This document shows positions 62,430 through 64,000 of a stretch of 64,000 nucleotides of DNA, in pieces. A program made the position numbers and the translations under genes. The stretch covers positions 26,588-90,587 of the forward strand of contig NZ_SGVY01000010.1 of the NCBI RefSeq assembly GCF_004535825.1, written 5' to 3'. Every line of letters starts with the position of its first letter. Position 1 is the stretch's first letter. The notes under the pieces were generated by a model that was given only the letters and a program-made list of their open reading frames with translations, was not told the DNA's origin and did no database searches. The stretch is from Segatella hominis (GTDB lineage: Bacteria; Bacteroidota; Bacteroidia; Bacteroidales; Bacteroidaceae).

Positions 62430-62432
62430 AAA
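61509..62432 (+). repeat. Long direct repeat, first copy (regulator C-terminal half)
   Basis: These 924 bp recur at 63077-64000 with an offset of 1568. Reading by eye I find only two differences, at 61574/63142 (t/c) and 61625/63193 (a/g), both silent. The repeat runs through the stop codon into the start of the following gene. Confidence 0.9.
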
Positions 62433-63997
62433 GAAATATACTATACTTAATAAGTCTTTGCTTCCTCTTATCAACAATTTGTTGTAAGCATAAGGATCAA
62501 ACTCTCCAAGAAAAGTTGGTGAATATTGATTCCCTATTAGAAAATGAGCACATAGACTCTGCCAAGTTAAGGATAAAGCAACTTAATATTAGCCATATCA
62601 AGGATTCTAACATTCTTGCGTACTATAACCTTATAGCAACAAGATTGAGTTATATGCAATATAAGCCGGCTAATTCTCTTTCATTAATAAATCAAAGTAT
62701 AGCTATCTATACAAGATTAAACGATGAAGAAAAGTTAGCTAGATGTTATTACTATAAGGCTGCAATTTTATATAACTTAGGCAAAAGAAAAGAAGCAATA
62801 GAAAATGCAAAAAGAGCAGAAGCAAAATCATTGAATCTCCCTTTATTAAAAGGAAAAATATATAACTTTCTATCTTTAATAAATTCCGAAAATGGCAATT
62901 ATAATCTTGCTATGAAATATGCTCGCCAGTATTTCTATTATACAGAAGCCACTTCAAATAACTCAGATAAAATAGACAGTTATAATCGGATGGCTATATC
63001 CTATTATTATCTTTCTCAAATTGATAGTGCTATATTTTATATTAACAAATGTATTCCATTGCTCAATTATTCAACAGATAGCGCAAAAATTATATATCTC
63101 GACAATATTGGGTATCTAAATATGAATAGGAATCCAAAACTCGCACTAAAATACTTAAATGTTGCCATGAAATTAGGACCAAGTGTTGATACGTATGACA
63201 ACCTTGCACAAATTTATATTAAACAAGGGGAAAAGGAAAAAGCTGATAGCCTTTGGAGAAAAGCTTTACAGACTCAAGACCTTGCAAAGAAAATAGAAAT
63301 ATTATCTACCATACTTAGACAAAAACAAGAAGAAAAAGATTATAAAAAAGTTGCGCATTTCGCCTCATGGTTAGTGGAATTGAAAGATAGTTTAGCCGAC
63401 CAGCGAAAAAGCGAGCAAATTTTAGTACAACAGATTAAATTTGACAATGACTTGGCACAGGCTAAACAGCAAAAGACGATTTTGACTTTAACCTATGCTA
63501 TTTGCATTGCCGTACTTCTACTTGTTTTGATTTGTCTCAGCATCAGATACCACCACATGAAGACTATAAATGAGAAGTTAGAAAATGAGAAGAAGATAAA
63601 AGAGTATCAAATAACCATCGATAAATTAGCATCTATTGGACAAACAGACCATAAAACTATTAAAAATTTACAAAAAAGGATTGATAAACTTCAATATTTT
63701 AAAGACAACCATACTCAACAAGGACATATATTATATGAGACAGCACTATTTGGAAAAAGCATCAAAGACTGGAACAAGCCTGAAATGATAACCTTCCTGG
63801 ACTATTATGTCTCTAAAGATATTGAGTATTCCCTGTCACTGGAAGAAATTGATCAACTTACTGCCAGAGAAAAAATCTTTCTTATCCTCCAGCATGAAGG
63901 AAAAACGGAAGCAAAAGTCGCAGAAATGATGGCTCTCAGCAACTCTGCACTACGCACAATGAAAAGCCGAATCAAAAAGAAAAAAGAATCAAAATGA
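62426..63997 (+). CDS. Membrane-bound TPR sensor/HTH regulator, copy 2
   Basis: This 523-residue paralogue of the preceding gene begins with a signal (LYLISLCFLLSTICCKHKD) that could be a lipoprotein type. The N-terminal half has TPR-like repeats divergent from copy 1 (many residues differ), whereas everything from about residue 218 on, including the transmembrane helix, coiled coil and HTH, is the same. The stop lies four bases before the window end and also reads ATGA, so a third gene may begin there. It is probably co-translated with copy 1. Confidence 0.85.
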   Translation: MKRNILYLISLCFLLSTICCKHKDQTLQEKLVNIDSLLENEHIDSAKLRIKQLNISHIKDSNILAYYNLIATRLSYMQYKPANSLSLINQSIAIYTRLNDEEKLARCYYYKAAILYNLGKRKEAIENAKRAEAKSLNLPLLKGKIYNFLSLINSENGNYNLAMKYARQYFYYTEATSNNSDKIDSYNRMAISYYYLSQIDSAIFYINKCIPLLNYSTDSAKIIYLDNIGYLNMNRNPKLALKYLNVAMKLGPSVDTYDNLAQIYIKQGEKEKADSLWRKALQTQDLAKKIEILSTILRQKQEEKDYKKVAHFASWLVELKDSLADQRKSEQILVQQIKFDNDLAQAKQQKTILTLTYAICIAVLLLVLICLSIRYHHMKTINEKLENEKKIKEYQITIDKLASIGQTDHKTIKNLQKRIDKLQYFKDNHTQQGHILYETALFGKSIKDWNKPEMITFLDYYVSKDIEYSLSLEEIDQLTAREKIFLILQHEGKTEAKVAEMMALSNSALRTMKSRIKKKKESK

Positions 63998-64000
63998 AAA
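63077..64000 (+). repeat. Long direct repeat, second copy
   Basis: This is the second copy of the 924-bp repeat described at 61509-62432. It is cut by the window end, so it may extend further into a third tandem gene. Confidence 0.9.

Noticed and set aside
1-64000. CRISPR array, insertion sequence or rRNA operon
   Set aside because: No regularly spaced short repeats, no transposase with terminal inverted repeats and no rRNA sequence were seen on either strand.

Overview
The window is a piece of a Bacteroidota chromosome, most likely Bacteroidales and probably Prevotellaceae. Three things point there: promoters of the TTTG-N20-TAnnTTTG type, which are specific to this phylum; the host gene order DUF4271-hemD-rnpA-yidD-tyrS; and a TonB receptor system with an ECF sigma factor and a FecR anti-sigma factor. 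The exact species cannot be read from the sequence alone.

Positions 1 to about 35,924 are the right part of a siphovirus-type prophage whose left end, integrase and early region lie outside the window. The order is DUF4417 protein, zincin-like metallopeptidase, small and large terminase, portal, MuF-like minor head protein, then a block of ten small genes on the opposite strand (6294-9961). The plus strand then resumes with scaffold, decoration-like protein, major capsid, connector and tail-completion genes, major tail protein, a tail assembly chaperone with a probable -1 frameshift, a 1672-residue tape measure, a LamG/PKD distal-tail protein and a 2228-residue hub/fibre protein. Next comes a diversity-generating retroelement (DGR): target protein with variable repeat, template repeat, and reverse transcriptase with YMDD. 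A lysis group (holin, amidase, spanin-like) follows. The prophage ends in a 3' tRNA fragment at 35,884-35,924, probably tRNA-Arg(CCT), read as attR.

The DGR is the clearest special system. Over 109 bp the variable repeat (31442-31550) differs from the template (31700-31808) at 15 positions, all of them template adenines. The template lies between the arms of an 8-bp inverted repeat, and a 13-bp stem follows the variable repeat. No Avd-type gene is recognisable nearby. Phage control signals include two identical-arm palindromes (ATGCGTAT-N3-ATACGCAT), one before the capsid operon and one before the DGR operon. A second operator-like motif lies over the start of the reversed cassette and upstream of terS. 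A promoter-terminator unit without a gene at the right end looks like a small RNA.

From 36,174 to 56,815 are host genes: secDF, a rhomboid protease/EEP-hydrolase operon, an HU protein, kduI-kduD for uronate catabolism, a sigma/TonB receptor/DUF4249/FecR operon, tRNA-Gln(TTG), then tyrS, yidD, rnpA, hemD, a DUF4271 gene, metK, xerD, aroQ and an O-methyltransferase.

From 56,871 to the window end is a locus of divergent paired duplicates. Two exported MG2-like 618-residue proteins on the minus strand have matching ends and different middles. They face two tandem 523-residue membrane regulators (TPR, transmembrane segment, HTH) whose last 306 residues are essentially identical while their N-terminal sensor halves differ. 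The sequence at the window edge suggests that a third regulator copy follows.
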